Part shown: in pieces, positions 54,301 through 64,000 of the stretch
Layout of the letters: every line of letters starts with the position of its first letter
Numbering within the stretch: position 1 is the first letter of the stretch
DNA from: Pictodentalium vernedei
Taxonomy: Eukaryota > Mollusca > Scaphopoda > Dentaliida > Dentaliidae
Reading direction: 5' to 3'
Length of the DNA: 64,000 nucleotides
NCBI GenBank assembly: GCA_031216915.1
Contig: CM062297.1
Coordinates: 829,524,786-829,588,785 of the forward strand
Made by a program: the position numbers and the translations under genes
Notes under the pieces: generated by a model
Databases searched by the model: none
Seen by the model: only the letters and a program-made list of their open reading frames with translations
Told to the model about the DNA's origin: nothing

Positions 54301-54580
54301 TAAATTAAAAATCTATTATTAACGTTAACATAATAATTTCATGATTATTATTTACTCACTGGTAACAAATAAAGAGCAAATAATTTATTATCTTCCGAAA
54401 GGATTACAAAAAATACAAAGCAAGATAAAAAAGATTGAGTAACAAAGAAATGTCTTGATTCTCATCAGATTAAATAAATAAACTGTTAATTGGATGATTA
54501 ATGATTACATTCGATATCTATAGATTACTTGACAGGGGTGAATTCTATCTCGCCTGTGTAGCTTGACAGCGATTTTATGG
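54301..54580. other. No feature seen
   Basis: AT-rich spacer before the MULE target site. Confidence 0.3.
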
Positions 54581-54730
54581 AAAATGAAGGTGTCGTCTAC
54601 TTTCGCCTACAGTGCACTTTCGCCTACAAAATTATCAGGTAAAAGTGTAGGCGAAAGTGCACTAATTAAGGTATAGGGATTAGTAGCTAATTACCTGCTC
54701 TACTGACAATAAATGGACTGACCGATCCAA

Positions 54731-55828
54731 GCCATTTATGACGAAGAAATCAGCAATATTCAGCGAGACTTGGCTATTGACATTCAATCATTTGATAGTT
54801 TAAAGAGTGGCTTGTATGAGAGACGAAGGAAAACCACACCAACCCTTCCAACTTCACTTTCAGAAGTGTACCTAATACCTGATAGATGGTGTGTAACTCT
54901 GGGTGGGGAACGATTCCTGTGTATCAATGATGGCGATGATGAAAGGATTTTGTGCTTTGCAACAGATGACTTTCTCAAAATTATGCAGCAAGTGTCAGAG
55001 TTTTCTATGGATGGTATTCTATTCTTGTCCCCCATTGTGGGATCAACTGTGTGTTATCCATGGACTTGTGGGAACTAAAATGTCCCAGCTCGCATTCTGC
55101 CTTCTTCCTAATAGACCGTGTGGGACATATGTGCGTTTGTTTACACAACTTAAAGCTGTGATGCAGGAGGTGACTAGTCATGAGTTACTTCCTGAGGTCA
55201 TTCAAACTGATTTTGAAATGGCAGCAATAAGAGCAGTACAAGAGACATTTCCCAATTGTGACACACGAGGCTGTTTTTTTCACTACACACAGTCTGTACG
55301 GAAAAAGGTTCAGAAGTTGGAAATGGTTAACCAGTACTGGGACAACGAGGAAGTGCATAAATGGGTGCGCCTTGCAGCTGCACTGCCACTGGTACCAATT
55401 CAACAAGTTCAAGATGTGCGGATTGAAGCGATGGATGAGTCACCAGATGTAGTGCAGGCAACGGCATTCAATGACTATATGGTGCAGAATTGGGTTGATG
55501 AGGAGGCTCGTTTTCCTCCGGCAGTTTGGAACCACTACAGTAACATTGGTCCTAGAACTAAGAGGGATAGCACTGTCACCTAAATAAGACTGTCCAACAT
55601 GCTCACCCCAACATATTTGCCTTTGTGAATGTAATACAAAAACTTGAGAAAACACAGAGAAACAAACTCAGCCAGTATATGCATGGTGCACGCCCTCCTC
55701 CACGAAAACGGCTATACCGTGAACTTGACCAGAGACTTCAAAGACTCAAAGATCAGTTATCTTCAGGGAAAAAGTCACCTGTGCAGTTTCATGATGCAGC
55801 TGGCCACCTGGTAAAATTGGGATGTTAA
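54731..55828 (+). pseudogene. Mutator-like transposase, 5'-truncated and frameshifted
   Basis: The first segment (to about 55030) reads from YDEEISNIQRDLAID to TDDFLKIMQQVSEFSMDG without an upstream ATG. The frame changes near 55020, where CPPLWDQLCVIHGLV and LAFCLLPNRPCGTYVRLF follow. IQTDFEMAAIRAV and GCFFHYTQSVRKKVQ carry the conserved D/E and C/H blocks of the MULE domain. A second frame break near 55580 precedes QHAHPNIFAFVNVIQ and a basic C-terminal end at 55828. The full-length family proteins are usually over 500 residues; the N-terminal DNA-binding region (often FLYWCH-type) is absent. Confidence 0.85.
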
Positions 55829-55960
55829 CTTAATGGATTCTTGCAAGAACAAGTTTAGAACATCATATACAATGTGGATTTGTTATTTGTCAATAAAACC
55901 TTGCAAATACCTCAGTGAGCCGGTTCCAATAATACTCATATTTGTATGTTTTTATTGAGA

Positions 55961-55963
<3 letters not shown>

Positions 55964-56036
<73 letters not shown>
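55964..56036. repeat. (GA)n microsatellite in MULE 3' region
   Basis: About 36 GA units with one C interruption; a (TC)n tract follows at 56068-56098, so the two can pair into a hairpin together with GAACCTATGAATATG / ATTGGAACC-type flanks. Confidence 0.88.
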
Positions 56037-56039
<3 letters not shown>

Positions 56040-56063
56040 CTATGAATATGAATATTATTGGAA

Positions 56064-56099
<36 letters not shown>

Positions 56100-56255
56100 A
56101 ATCACCAAACGGTCAGTCGATTTTATTGTGGGCAGAGCGGGTAATTAGCTACTAATCCCTATCCTTAGTTAGTGCACTTTCGCCTACACTTTTACCTGAT
56201 CATTTTTGTAGGCGAATGTGCACTATAGGCGAAAGTACACTGAACCAAAATGACG

Positions 56256-56757
56256 CATTGAAAGAATAAACCATAAGGTATCACTGAACTAAATATTTTC
56301 CCATAGGCTATCATTATAACGTTCAGGCGAAAACAAATATGATCGCATAACTCGAATTTTGGCATTCAAATATCTTTGTGAAGTATAGCCCTTCAGACAA
56401 GTTTTTCTGACCCGAAAACAGGGGGTCATGCAACAAATAAGAGAGAAAAAATGACACGAAGGTAAGTAGCGGTCACGTGCACATATTATTCAGGTAATTC
56501 CCTACAAAAACACACAAAAAGTAGATTGTATCTTTTAGGTCCAAAAGTCATCAAATCACCCTCTTTTTATCAGGAGTATTCAACAATAATGCAAGGTGTC
56601 AATAGAATCTTTCAAATGTTTACTGAAACAATATATTTTCCCAAGGATGTTTATTTTTAGAGATTGCATCATTTCCGGTGGGTAACTCTAATTCAAATAG
56701 TTAGTTCAGCGAAACCATAAAACCTTTTTGAGACATCATACAATTATTGACTTTCCT
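56256..56757. other. No feature seen
   Basis: AT-rich interval. Confidence 0.3.
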
Positions 56758-56868
56758 TGAGGTTGATACAAGGAATTATCAACCCGAGAAAAGTAATATT
56801 CACCGAGGCCTACGACCTCGGTGAATATTACTTTTCAAGGGTTGATAATTCCCTGTATCAACCTCAAT
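56758..56868. repeat. Near-perfect hairpin
   Basis: Arms TTGAGGTTGATACA, then GGAATTATCAACCC and AAAAGTAATATTCACCGAGG, pair with complements; loop of about 6 nt. Confidence 0.8.
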
Positions 56869-57488
56869 GACGATCGATTGTTGTTTTATTATTATGACAG
56901 AAAAAAATCGTTTGCAAATTCCGTACTTTATTACATCTTTTTCGAAGAAAAACATCATATTTATATGCAATAAAACAAGGTTCAACGCCACCGGTATACC
57001 CCGCCAAGGCTTTCTAAGTTGCAAAAAGCACAAAAGGCCCATAACTATAGAAAAAACTGGACAAAATCTGTTGCTTGTGAGCACCCTTTTCCCCGTGGTG
57101 ATCTATCAGCATACCAAAGAGCAGGAAGCAATGTGCATTAACTTATTTGTTCATGTTGTAGTTAATTATTATATTTGAACAGTTCCTAAACATTGGAACA
57201 GCGAAATTAAAGGAAGGGGCAAGTTGGAAATACCATTTTTATTTTTATCTCAAACAGGTATTTGGAATCATTATATCAACCTGCCTGTGATATTTATAGA
57301 CAACCGTGACAGAGCGGTGAAATATCAACTCGATTTCGGTAGAAACAGAATAGAACCGAGCAGTAATACTGGAGAATATCAACACTTCTGACGAGTTTTT
57401 AAGCCAATCAAATTACCAGATTTTTTTCTGTCGTATAATAAAACGAATGCATATTTGTTGTGCAAAATGCTGTAATTTTGGTGCTTTT
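56869..57488. other. No feature seen
   Basis: AT-rich; the 103-residue frame at 56867-57178 has no signature and is opposed by another of similar size. Confidence 0.3.
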
Positions 57489-57492
57489 TTAA

Positions 57493-57734
57493 CCCTTTAC
57501 CTTACATGAAAAGCAGACGACACTTGCAAAAAAAAAAAAAAATCTTTAATAACTATTATTTTCATTTTGTGTCTCCAAAACATAGGTTATTACCCCTCAT
57601 TGGAACGAGCTCAACGAGCTCGTTCCAATGAGGGGTCATAACATATGTTTTAGAGACAAAACATGAAAAAATACTTAATTGGCGATTTTTGAGAACAGCG
57701 CTGGCCGGTTTTGTTCGTTACGTTAGGTAAAGGG
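57493..57734. mobile_element. TTAA hairpin MITE, subfamily I
   Basis: TTAA at 57489-57492 and 57735-57738; centre GAGCTCAACGAGCTC with CATTGG/CCAATG arms. Confidence 0.87.
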
Positions 57735-57783
57735 TTAAATAATATAATTATCGTTAATAATGGAAAGTAATAAACAGAGTAAT

Positions 57784-57928
57784 AGCTTGACTGGACTGGT
57801 TACGTGAAATAATTCATGAGAGGCGAGGGACTATATTGTAAAACACTTGTGCGCATTCGCGCACTCGTGTTTGTACAACGTCCCTGATATCTCATGAATT
57901 ATTTCACGTAACCAGTCCAGTCAAGCGT
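57784..57928. mobile_element. Hairpin MITE, AGCTTGACTGGACTGG family
   Basis: Reverse-oriented relative of 46995-47144; arms GGTTACGTGAAATAATTCAT and complement; loop with GTGCGCATTCGCGCAC. Confidence 0.75.
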
Positions 57929-58011
57929 TTACTCTCTAAATATTACACTATTATCTGATTATTACACTACTGATTAATTTCTATTGCATTACTGTTTATT
58001 TCGTTTGTTAT
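57929..58011. other. Short unassigned spacer
   Basis: AT-rich, no feature. Confidence 0.3.
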
Positions 58012-58860
58012 TGCAGTTTATCGATTCTTTCAACAGGCCAAGGTCGCTTTGTGTCGGACAGATTTACGAGTTGAGGAAACAGTGTCGTCTACTTTCGTTC
58101 CAGTGCACTTTCGCCTACACAATTATCCGGTAAAAGTGTCAGCGATAGTGCACTAATTAAGGTATAGGGATTAGTAGCTAATTACCTCTTCTACCCACAA
58201 TAAATGGACTGACCGACCATTCATTCCCAGCATTTTTCTTTTTTTTTCTTATGTTATGTGTTTGTTTGTTTTTCTTATGTTATGTTATGTGCAATGTAGT
58301 TGTTTTAGCTGAGGCCATGAAGACAAATACTATGATGTTAACTTAATGGATTCTTGTAAGAACAAGTTTGGAACATCCTATACAATGTGGATTTGTTATT
58401 TGTCAATAAAACCTTGCAAATATGAATATTATTGGAACCGGCTCAGTGAGCCGATTCCAATAATACTCATATTTGTATGTAGAGAAAGAGAGAGAGATAG
58501 AGAGAGGGGGGGAAAGAGAGAGAGAGAAAGAGGGAGGGATAAATTGTATCGATATTTGTCAATAAAACCTATGAATATTATTGGAACCTCTCTCTCTCTC
58601 GCTCTCTCTCCCTCACTCTCTCAATCTCTCTCTCTCTCCCTCTCTCTCTCTCTCTCTTTCTCTCAATCACCAAACGGTCAGTCGATTTTATTGATAATGT
58701 TTGTAGGCGAAAGTGCACTGTAGGCGAAAGTACACTGGACCGAGGAAACTGGAGTATCTGGGAGACCCACCGAGCAGTGGCGATCACCTGCCAGACTCTC
58801 CAACTTACTAACTGTGCACAATCAGAGGCAGCAGCGGTTGAAGGCGTGTGCACCTTCGGA
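58012..58860 (-). repeat. SINE fragment split by MULE derivative
   Basis: 58012-58080 (CAACAGGCCAAGGTCGCTTT, GTGTCGGACAG) and 58742-58860 (GGAGTATCTGGGAGACCCACC, first 20 bases quoted only in part elsewhere) are contiguous parts of the shared SINE 3' region in reverse. The 58082-58741 element inserted with a 9-bp duplication. Confidence 0.7.
58082..58741 (+). mobile_element. Non-autonomous MULE derivative, 9-bp TSD
   Basis: Target duplication GAGGAAACA / GAGGAAACT (58073-58081, 58742-58750). It has the same terminal repeats as the 54590 element and its post-transposase sequence (AACTTAATGGATTCTTG, TTGTCAATAAAACCTTGC), with the transposase deleted. Two GA/TC tracts (58483-58540, 58588-58665) can pair with each other. 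Confidence 0.87.
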
Positions 58861-59642
58861 CGAGTTAACAAATGGTTTTCCTTAGTCAAATTCCCAAATG
58901 TCTAACTCAACAAGGGGCGTTTATCTCCATTGTAACTCCTGTTATCGTTAGATGTGAAAACATTATCCAAACCCGTTTTTTTAAGGAAAAACAATCAAAG
59001 AAATGTCATTTTCGATCTCGGTCGATTTGCCATGATCGAATTTACAATGTTAACTTCAAAGCACAGACACTAACAACCGTTGCCATAGAAAACAACTGCG
59101 GGCTGTGTTCGATCTGTGGTAGGAGCGGTTTAGTACCGTTGCTCGCGCGTAGCGTGGATACAGACATGTTCTAACTGACTCACTTCCGGCAATTAGAGCA
59201 CGATAGGAGTGAATTTACCTGAGATTAGAGCCAGGAGCCGACCGGCTCTCAATCAACCAACTTACGGATTCAGAAAGACAACTAGGTCGAATTTAACTGA
59301 TGAATTACAATGTTACACAAATAATTGAATACAAAAACCACTGGGTTGTTACGAGGGTTCTTAACCTTTAGATGTTTGCAGGAGGAAGCAATACTTTTTT
59401 TACGTGCATTTGTGTTGTTACGGTTTATTGGAAAGATCATATAGACCCTCTCAAATCAATTTATAAAATAATTTTTAATGAACTAATTATGGCCACGCAA
59501 CAAAATGGAACACTCTTTCGGTTTCAATACCCAACGTGTGTTGAGATAACCTTTTAATGGAAACAAAGTAATTAATTAGCATTTCATTTCCCGTGTGGGT
59601 TGATTGGAAATTAATATACCCAACACTCATATCTATGTTAAT
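58861..59642. other. No feature seen
   Basis: Frames of 61-103 residues without signatures; otherwise AT-rich. Confidence 0.3.
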
Positions 59643-60073
59643 TAGGGCCCTATGAATATCAGTTTTCGGGTCGAAACGAATCCCGAATCGAATAGGGCAG
59701 AGATTTTCGAATCGAATCGAATTTCGAATCGAATGGCATTGCCCTTCTTCTTTTGAATAGTGCACATTCTTATGACCGTAAATAGGGCATGTCTCCACTC
59801 AACGACTAATCTTCTATTTGGGAAAGACAATCAAAATGCAGAATATTCCAGGACGGAATTAAAATAGTATCGGAACCGGAATCCCCTTGAACCATTTGTC
59901 TGTCACAATGTTTCCTTTACAGGAGACCTGGCGGTAGATGAGGTCAAGGGGAACATTTGGTAGGATATTGCGAACATCTCGATAATTCGAAAATTTCCGA
60001 ATTTGAGCGACTCGAATCGAATCATAGGGACAATTTGGAATCGAATCGAATTATGAAGCTTCGAAGGACCCTA
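59643..60073. mobile_element. TAGGGCCC hAT-like MITE
   Basis: Ends TAGGGCCCTATGAATATC and CTTCGAAGGACCCTA; AATCGAATCGAATT repeats inside both ends. Same family as 16685-18142 by termini, but no 8-bp duplication was found here. Confidence 0.65.
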
Positions 60074-60669
60074 ATACGAGGCTCCTTTGAACAGTATTGT
60101 TCTGCATATCACGCACGTCATCTTTTTCGTTCCACTAAAGGTAGACGGACCCATCTTAAATCACTTCCGTCGTAGCTTTTGTTAACAGTCTGTGGCCTTA
60201 TTCCGTTTCACTAGAGAAAAGAACGAAAACAAAAACCGGAAACGAAACGTGGTAGATTTTTGCTACTCACCTCGACCGGTTCAAAACTACTGTGGTAAAA
60301 TAGGTCAGTGTGCAAGGGCGAAAGTAAAATTTTGAAGTTTTTCTTATTAATTTTCGCGAACCATGCGTGATTCATTTTAGATTTATTATATATTTTATAA
60401 ATAACCACATCTCTATTGGCTGGATCTTATACACGTGACTGGTACTTAAAGATCCAAGTACATTTTTCCAGTGAATATCATCTTTCTAAATATAGCTTTT
60501 GGAAATCTCCCTCTCTAGTTCTATTTCAACCTACTTGTATGCGCAGTCAACATGACTCTGCAGATGATAACTATTTTATTGTTAAATAAAAGTATTTCTG
60601 GTTGATATAATGGAACGTTTAATTGACAAATAGAAGACTATTTTTTGAAGAGGGTGTATATAATAAAAC
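60074..60669. other. No feature seen
   Basis: AT-rich interval. Confidence 0.3.
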
Positions 60670-60809
60670 AGTTATGGACTTTCGTGGTGGTAAATATGAT
60701 GTGATATGAACCTAAAAACCTATATTGACCTCGGCTAACGCCTCGGTCAATATAAGTTTGTTAGGTTCATATCACATCACATTCACCTTCACAGAAATCC
60801 AAAACTGCA
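60670..60809. repeat. Near-perfect hairpin
   Basis: Arms include GTGATGTGATATGAACCTAA-like and TATATTGACCGAGG-like sequence; small loop GCTAACGC. Confidence 0.75.
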
Positions 60810-61252
60810 TAATATCATTTGATGGTACTAATATTTGCTACATTGTTTTCGTCATTCAAAGTTAATTTTGTCGTGGCGTGTAACATCCCTGAAAATTTCA
60901 GAAGCTTTATATCCAACTAACTGTACTGTAAAGTTGGAATTTTAGTTCCTAGCCATGTGACATTATGTAATTGATGAAAAACTGGAAAATAGGTAAATAA
61001 GAGACCACTATAAACGGGTCTTGGTTATTGGGCAATCCTTCGCTGAAATAGAACTTCTTCTTTTAACGTTTTTGTCGGATTGTAGCGTCTTCCAAAACTA
61101 CAAGAAGATGGCGAGACCTTAAAATTGTACCTTTTTTGATTGATGTGTACTTATGTGCATGCCTGCGCAATAAAGCATAATTAGTGTCAAAATATTATGT
61201 ATGTTTTGTAAACACTCAGTTGGCGCCCTGCTGCAAAAAACAACTCAGATAT
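60810..61252. other. No feature seen
   Basis: AT-rich interval. Confidence 0.3.
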
Positions 61253-61254
61253 TA

Positions 61255-61511
61255 CAGTACGTGGAGAGTGGATTGTAACTAAATCACCCGCGGAGTGGAG
61301 TTACCACCCAAACTCTTACTTTCAAATTTTGTATATATCGACTAAAAACCCAAGCAATATTTCAGCCAATGGACCTCCGGGTTTAACCCGGAGGTCCATT
61401 GGCTGAAACTTTGCTTGTGCTTGTCTTTCTTTGCAACAAATTTGCAATTATTGCTTGGGTGGAATCTCCACTCTACGGGTGATTCGGTGATAATACACTC
61501 TCCACGTACTG
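61255..61511. mobile_element. TA-flanked MITE, CAGTACG family
   Basis: TA both sides; ends CAGTACGTGGAGAGTG and complement are exact; centre CCGGGTTTAACCCGG with arms through AATGGACCTC and GGCTGAAA. Confidence 0.9.
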
Positions 61512-61837
61512 TATGTGAATGGGATTTATTTTTCCAAAAAAGGTGCAAATAAATGCATTTTTTTCTTTGTTTGGTGTGACCTCAGCAGCGTCGATAGCCT
61601 TCTCTGGTGGTGGAGCGAGATAAAAGAAAAATTCTAACATTAATGTGCGACACATTGCATCGTTCACGTCCTTAATCATTAAATTAACTGGGCGGGGGTG
61701 ACCGCAAATTGCATCGAAAATGTTTGAGAAATGTGTGTTTAAAAGTTCAATAGTCTTGATTCTAAATGACAAAACTCATGGTATGTTTCAAATTTATGAG
61801 CATCCACTACGACGGTAGCCATACAATATGTTAATAA

Positions 61838-61918
61838 ATAATAAAATAAACAAATAATAAATACATTTAAATAAATAAATAAATAAATAAACAAATAAAT
61901 AAATAAATAAATAAATAA
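61838..61918. repeat. (AAAT)n microsatellite
   Basis: Imperfect at the left, then AAATAAAT units with one C change to 61918. Confidence 0.88.
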
Positions 61919-62037
61919 AAACGCAAGAGATTTTCTTGAAAAACATAAGGCTAGAAACATCCATCACCCTATTTACCCCATTTAACCCACCTTTTGTTCT
62001 TTTTAACTTGGCCGTATCCTCTCCATGGGTTGATATA

Positions 62038-62293
62038 CAGTACGTGGAGAGTGGATTGTAACTAAATCACCCGCGGAGTGGAGTTATCACCCAAGCTATA
62101 ACTTTCAAATTGTGTATACATCGGCAAAAACACAAGCAATGTTTCAGCCAGTGGACCTCCGGGTTTAACCCGGAGGTCCATTCGCTGAAACTTTGCTGGT
62201 GTTGGTTATGCTTTGCAACAAATTTGCAATTATTGCTCGGGTGAAATCTCCACTCTGTGGGTGATTTAGTGATAATACATTCTCCACGTACTG
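62038..62293. mobile_element. TA-flanked MITE, CAGTACG family
   Basis: TA both sides; exact CAGTACGTGGAGAGTG left end, CATTCTCCACGTACTG right end. Only about 530 bp from the previous copy and in the same orientation. Confidence 0.9.
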
Positions 62294-62961
62294 TAATCAA
62301 GTCACGTGATTTGAAAAGACAAAAAATAAATGGAATAGAGATGAATTAGGTTGAAGTCAATCGCAACTTTTAATAGCTGTCGTTTAGTTTTCATCAAAAC
62401 CAATCGATCACGACAAAGCTCGACTAATTCCTTGCTTAGCATTAGATAAATCATAATAACATTGTTTGTGTTTGGCTAAAAAGCTCCATTATCTCCTCTT
62501 AGGTTGTAATCTCGGAGAGAAACACTCGAGACTAGTATTAGTGGCGTTCATCAGGTTTGTTCTACGCGAAAACAATATATAATCGTCTTGTTAGTCCGGA
62601 GAATTCATAACAGTGAATCTGTATCCCTGTCACAGTTTGTTTGGACTTCGGATTGCAGCATTGAAATTCGTGCTAGACCACGATTTTAAATGTTTTGACA
62701 ACCGTGGGTAAGAAGTCAAGAGAAATACAGAGGTAGGACGAATGTAGCGGGCTAATTATTTCAACACACTTCACATGAGAAGTAAAACCCCTATTCGGAT
62801 TCCTTTAACAAATTCAAAGGGCAGTTTTTGTTGTTTGAACATGTTTATGAACATAACCGACAGGTAAATCCGATGGTATGATCTAAAATACATCTGGTTC
62901 AAATCGCTCTTCAAATGATGGATTGAAGGTGTCCATATTCCCGCGCTTACAGTCTGTTTGT
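62294..62961. other. No feature seen
   Basis: AT-rich interval. Confidence 0.3.
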
Positions 62962-62965
62962 TTAA

Positions 62966-63570
62966 CTCTTTTGGCGCGGAATAATCTGAGAAACAGAATT
63001 CTTAGCGCCTAATATTCATCAGGAATTTTACAAAAAGTATAGGTTGACTAAAGCGTTATTATTTTAAATGATGTTCTAATGATCTCATTGACAGTTTTTC
63101 AAACGATTTCCTGTATATATTTAAATGGCACCTTTATACTTTCAAGGGACGATATCGTTGTTCATGGATAGGACATAAATGGTGCATGAAACATAGGAAT
63201 ACGTATGTTTGTTCAACCCTTTACCCAAACGAATCGGCCGCATTCCCCCCTCCGCGTAATATGCAACTTCAGCAGTTGAATAAATATTATTTTTCAAAAA
63301 ATTTCAACAAAACCATATCATGTGACCCCTCGTTGGAACGAGCTCGTCGAGCTCGTTCCAACGAGGGGTCACATGATATGGTTTTGTTGACATTTTTTGA
63401 AAAATTTGAAAAAAATGATATTTAAAATAATGAATTTTGATATCGTCTGCGTTGGATAAAGGGTTAAAAGCACTTGGAAATGGACACACACAGTTGGCTA
63501 AATTGACTACTGCAGTACCTTTCCGCGGTCTGTAGTCTGTCGACTTTAGTCGCCTGCCGCGCCAAAAGAG
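62966..63570. mobile_element. TTAA element with CTCTTTTGGCGCGG ends
   Basis: TTAA at 62962-62965 and 63571-63574; ends CTCTTTTGGCGCGG and CCGCGCCAAAAGAG are exact complements. It carries the TTAA hairpin MITE 63217-63463. Non-coding, piggyBac-like by target duplication. Confidence 0.8.
63217..63463. mobile_element. TTAA hairpin MITE, subfamily II, nested
   Basis: Right TTAA at 63464-63467; the left site is mutated to TCAA (63213-63216). Perfect central hairpin with arms AACCATATCATGTGACCCC and GAGCTCGTCGAGCTC. Confidence 0.86.
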
Positions 63571-63574
63571 TTAA

Positions 63575-64000
63575 ATGGTATTTTAATATGCAAAATAAAT
63601 AAGGGAAATTTGTTCACTGAAATTCCCGCATCTGATATTCCATAAATTCAAATTAAATATTCACAACTTATAAAAATGAAGGTTATGATGTGTAGAAAAA
63701 GGAAAAAAATATGCATTCAACACACAGAGTTGACAGTAGGCACCAATGGTTTCTGGAAGTCTGCTGTCCTGTTCATACCAGAACTGATAATAAAATAATA
63801 TTTAAGGAGAACAGCTCGTGGCAAATGTGTTTCAGATATATATAGCACTACTAGCATTATATATATACAGTACAGTCGCCGTGGACTCGTTGTCATAATC
63901 CACACGTGGGCAGTGATGTCCACGCAGCGTTTACCAGATAATAAAAATCAGCAGCAGCAACATTTTAATTTATGAAGCAAAGGGTTGTACCCAGGACTTC
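63575..64000. other. No feature seen
   Basis: AT-rich, with a small imperfect hairpin near 63837-63870 (ATATATATAGC / GCATTATATATAT). Confidence 0.3.

Larger units (their letters stand above)
54590..56246 (+). mobile_element. MULE-type DNA transposon, 9-bp TSD
   Basis: Target duplication AAAATGAAG / AAAATGACG (54581-54589, 56247-56255), one mismatch. Terminal inverted repeats of about 130 bp share TACTTTCGCCTA, GTGCACTTTCGCCTACA and ATAGGGATTAGTAGCTAATT. Inside are fragments of a Mutator-like transposase, then AATAAA-containing 3' sequence and a GA microsatellite. 9-bp duplications are characteristic of Mutator-like elements. Confidence 0.88.

Noticed and set aside
58346-58723. A 125-residue frame rich in RE and SL residues
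   Set aside because: It is produced by the GA and TC tracts within the MULE derivative.

Overview
The window looks like nuclear DNA from an animal, most likely a marine invertebrate. A mollusc is my best guess, with low certainty. The evidence is the repeat content: 5S rRNA-headed and tRNA-headed SINEs sharing one tail, a Ty3/Gypsy-like gag-protease, Tc1, MULE, hAT-like and TTAA-type DNA elements, and many AATA/TTTA and G/C homopolymer tracts. I see no bacterial operon, no CRISPR array and no intact host protein-coding gene. Nearly every recognisable segment is a mobile element or its remains, often nested, and an unusual share of them are inverted repeats able to fold into hairpins.

Layout. 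1-4892: minus-strand LTR retrotransposon cut by the window start. 5500-8526: SINEs, a TTAA hairpin MITE, a GC-rich foldback and simple hairpins. 8527-16550: sparse, with hairpins, a duplicated hairpin unit (10762-11744) and two 5S-SINEs. 16685-18914: two DNA elements with 8-bp target duplications (TTGAAAAC, ACAGTCTG). 18431-23440: head-to-tail duplication of a 2.2-2.8 kb block. 23360-28800: an inverted-array element carrying a SINE, an 8-bp-TSD MITE, TTAA MITEs and hairpins. 29348-33330: a 3,983-bp near whole-length palindrome (A). 35317-45248: a second copy, plus strand, of the retrotransposon, flanked by TACTG; its 5' LTR is split by a related 2,725-bp palindrome (B, 36649-39373, TSD TAACCCTA). 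45249-64000: hairpin MITEs, a decayed Tc1 transposase (48229-49236), a MULE with 9-bp TSDs (54590-56246) and its deleted derivative (58082-58741), and more TTAA and TA MITEs.

The most interesting system is the pair of giant palindromic elements A and B. They share about 350 bp of termini (GTAGTATGTC ends, 8-bp TSDs), and each terminus is packed with motifs typical of animal housekeeping promoters: ETS/CRE, E-box, RFX X-box-like, NRF1 and YY1. Each element therefore looks like two opposed promoters facing into a kilobase-scale inverted repeat, a layout expected to yield hairpin or double-stranded RNA. The interiors differ and carry expanded tandem units that differ between arms. No transposase is seen in either.

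A second point is the LTR family: both copies have gag, zinc knuckle and protease sequence but no recognisable reverse transcriptase or integrase, and copy 2 is complete end to end, so this looks like a pol-less family dependent on a helper. All element coding regions here are broken by stops or frameshifts. Stretches where I see nothing are listed so that gaps are explicit.
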